From Lentilactobacillus fungorum (GTDB lineage: Bacteria; Bacillota; Bacilli; Lactobacillales; Lactobacillaceae), in assembly GCF_016860605.1 (NCBI RefSeq), contig NZ_BNJR01000012.1:186001-250000 (forward strand): a stretch of DNA of 64,000 nucleotides, in the 5' to 3' direction. A program made the position numbers and the translations under genes. Positions 62,886 to 64,000 of this stretch are shown one piece after another. Position 1 is the first letter of the stretch; each line of letters starts with the position of its first letter. The notes beneath the pieces are model-generated. The model was not told the DNA's origin. It did not search any database and saw only the letters and a list, made by a program, of their open reading frames with translations.

Positions 62886-64000
62886 CTATCGATTTTTTGT
62901 ACTGTCACGGCTCAATGCCTTATTTACTAAGTTAATTATAGTACTAATGGAGTATAGTTTAAGCACACTTCCAATTCTTGGAACGTTTGTTTGCCCAGTA
63001 AAAGCGATATTCATTGGAAAATAAAGCTGCTTACCAGATTCTCCTGTATGATCTCCGACTAATTTGATAATCTCATTAAAATTGATATCCTCAGTATTTT
63101 TTTCAGCTAATACTTCCTTTTTAAAATCCATTAAAATCGATTGAACGGTTTCAGGTGGAAATTTATTAAATTGACAATAATTAAACGTTTGCTTCTCAAT
63201 ATTTGCAAAGAAATATACTTTTTGCATTATATCTGTTAATTTATAGACTTCGCGTTGATAAATTTCCGTAACATGCCAAATAAATTCTTCCAAGTTAGGC
63301 AATTCCACCGTTTGAAGTTTCACAGCGATATCAGATTCTCCTTCATTTATTAAGTCAAGAATCCTATTGGTTAAAGTAGATATGCTTGAATTTTTTATAT
63401 ATTGTGAGTTCATCCAATCCAATTTGCTCTGGTCAAAAAATGCTGGCGACCTAGACATTCGATCGGGATCGTATGCTTTAATTAGTTCTGGCTTACTATA
63501 TAATTCTTTTTCTCCAACTGGTGACCATCCTAAGAATGCAATAAAGTTAAATATTGCCTCACTCAAATATCCTTGAGCCCTATACTGGCTGATAAATTGT
63601 AAAGTTTCTTTGTCACGTTTGCTTAATTTTTTTCCAGTTTTAGGATTATAAATTAGCGTGATGTGCCCAAATTTTGGTGGCGTAATACCAAGACCCTCAT
63701 ATACAGCAATTTGTTTAGGAGTATTAGCAATATGATCATCACCGCGAAGTACATGCGTAATGTCCATTAAATAATCATCTATCACGACAGCAAAATTATA
63801 TGTTGGCATTCCATTACTCTTCTCAATAATAAAATCACCACCCATATTATCAGAATTAAACTGAACATTTCCCTTAACAATATCATTCCACGCATAAACA
63901 TGATTCTCTGGCAAATGCAACCGAACATCTGGCTTTAATCCTTGTTTTTCAGCATTTTGCTGATCTTCCACACTTCTACCATACCAGCGTCCATTGTAAT
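62886..64000 (-). CDS. gltX: Glutamyl-tRNA synthetase, C-terminal part (runs off window)
   Basis: The frame is open to the window edge (YNGRWYGRSVEDQQ precedes the first possible internal start), so the 5' third is missing. Class I features include PTYNFAVVIDDYLMDITHVLRGDDH and the KMSKS-type loop KLSKRDKETLQF, followed by FNFIAFLGWSPVGE. The C-terminal anticodon-binding part is divergent: ESGKQLYFPMNIAFTGQTNVPRIG replaces the usual KGRKLFMPIRIAxTGxxHGP. The gene is AT-rich. It may be a second, acquired GluRS rather than the housekeeping copy. Confidence 0.85.
   Translation of the reverse strand, partial: YNGRWYGRSVEDQQNAEKQGLKPDVRLHLPENHVYAWNDIVKGNVQFNSDNMGGDFIIEKSNGMPTYNFAVVIDDYLMDITHVLRGDDHIANTPKQIAVYEGLGITPPKFGHITLIYNPKTGKKLSKRDKETLQFISQYRAQGYLSEAIFNFIAFLGWSPVGEKELYSKPELIKAYDPDRMSRSPAFFDQSKLDWMNSQYIKNSSISTLTNRILDLINEGESDIAVKLQTVELPNLEEFIWHVTEIYQREVYKLTDIMQKVYFFANIEKQTFNYCQFNKFPPETVQSILMDFKKEVLAEKNTEDINFNEIIKLVGDHTGESGKQLYFPMNIAFTGQTNVPRIGSVLKLYSISTIINLVNKALSRDSTKNR

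Overview
The window looks like a chromosomal segment of a low-GC Gram-positive in the family Lactobacillaceae, most likely a heterofermentative lineage. The supports are AGGAGG ribosome-binding sites, CcpA (cre) sites, a T-box riboswitch, LacI-type sugar regulators, a phosphoketolase, a GH120 beta-xylosidase and many peptide or acyl-amino-acid enzymes. I cannot fix the species from the sequence alone. No rRNA or tRNA gene was recognised.

Layout. (1) 1-2.5 kb: end of an M20 amidohydrolase, an MFS carrier and an N-acylamino-acid racemase-type enolase. (2) 2.7-9.9 kb: an HPr paralogue with Met15 in place of the phosphorylatable histidine (Crh-like) behind a perfect cre site; sbcDC; a D-Ala-D-Ala dipeptidase with an amino-acid permease. 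(3) 9.9-14.5 kb: an IS66-like relic, then a methionine T-box operon (PanE-like reductase, metQ, metN, metI). (4) 14.8-19.7 kb: an AraC regulator divergent from a GH120 beta-xylosidase and a sugar carrier. (5) 19.7-29.5 kb: a LacI-type regulon with three GATAAAGCG-type operators, containing an L-Ala-D/L-Glu epimerase, a peptide-binding protein broken by an in-frame amber codon, a CocE-type hydrolase and a GATase-like protein; then a 154-bp structured tandem repeat, a DMT transporter and an Ntn acylase.

(6) 29.7-42.8 kb: an AT-rich defence island, all on the minus strand. One operon reads vsr, drmMII, drmE-like, drmA, drmB, which is a class 2 DISARM arrangement without the PLD protein DrmC. Downstream lie a 5'-truncated DUF3883 relic and a second module: MazG-like, GIY-YIG/DUF2075 ATPase, small membrane protein. 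This is the strongest candidate for an unusual system in the window.

(7) 43-49.3 kb: poorly characterised membrane or secreted proteins, an exported amidase with a DUF5776 tail, and a tautomerase. (8) 49.67-50.25 kb: a type I-E-like CRISPR array of ten repeats with no cas gene anywhere in the window. (9) 50.5-60.2 kb: an M24 peptidase, a LacI/RbsR-like regulator, then phosphoketolase, FucP-like carrier, ribokinase-family kinase, KdsD-type arabinose-5-phosphate isomerase and two RbsD/FucU mutarotases. Together these could form a D-arabinose (or similar pentose) route ending in the phosphoketolase reaction. (10) 60.4-64 kb: an ECF S-component with a DUF436 protein, an unrecognised 291-residue protein, and the 3' part of a divergent gltX that runs off the window.
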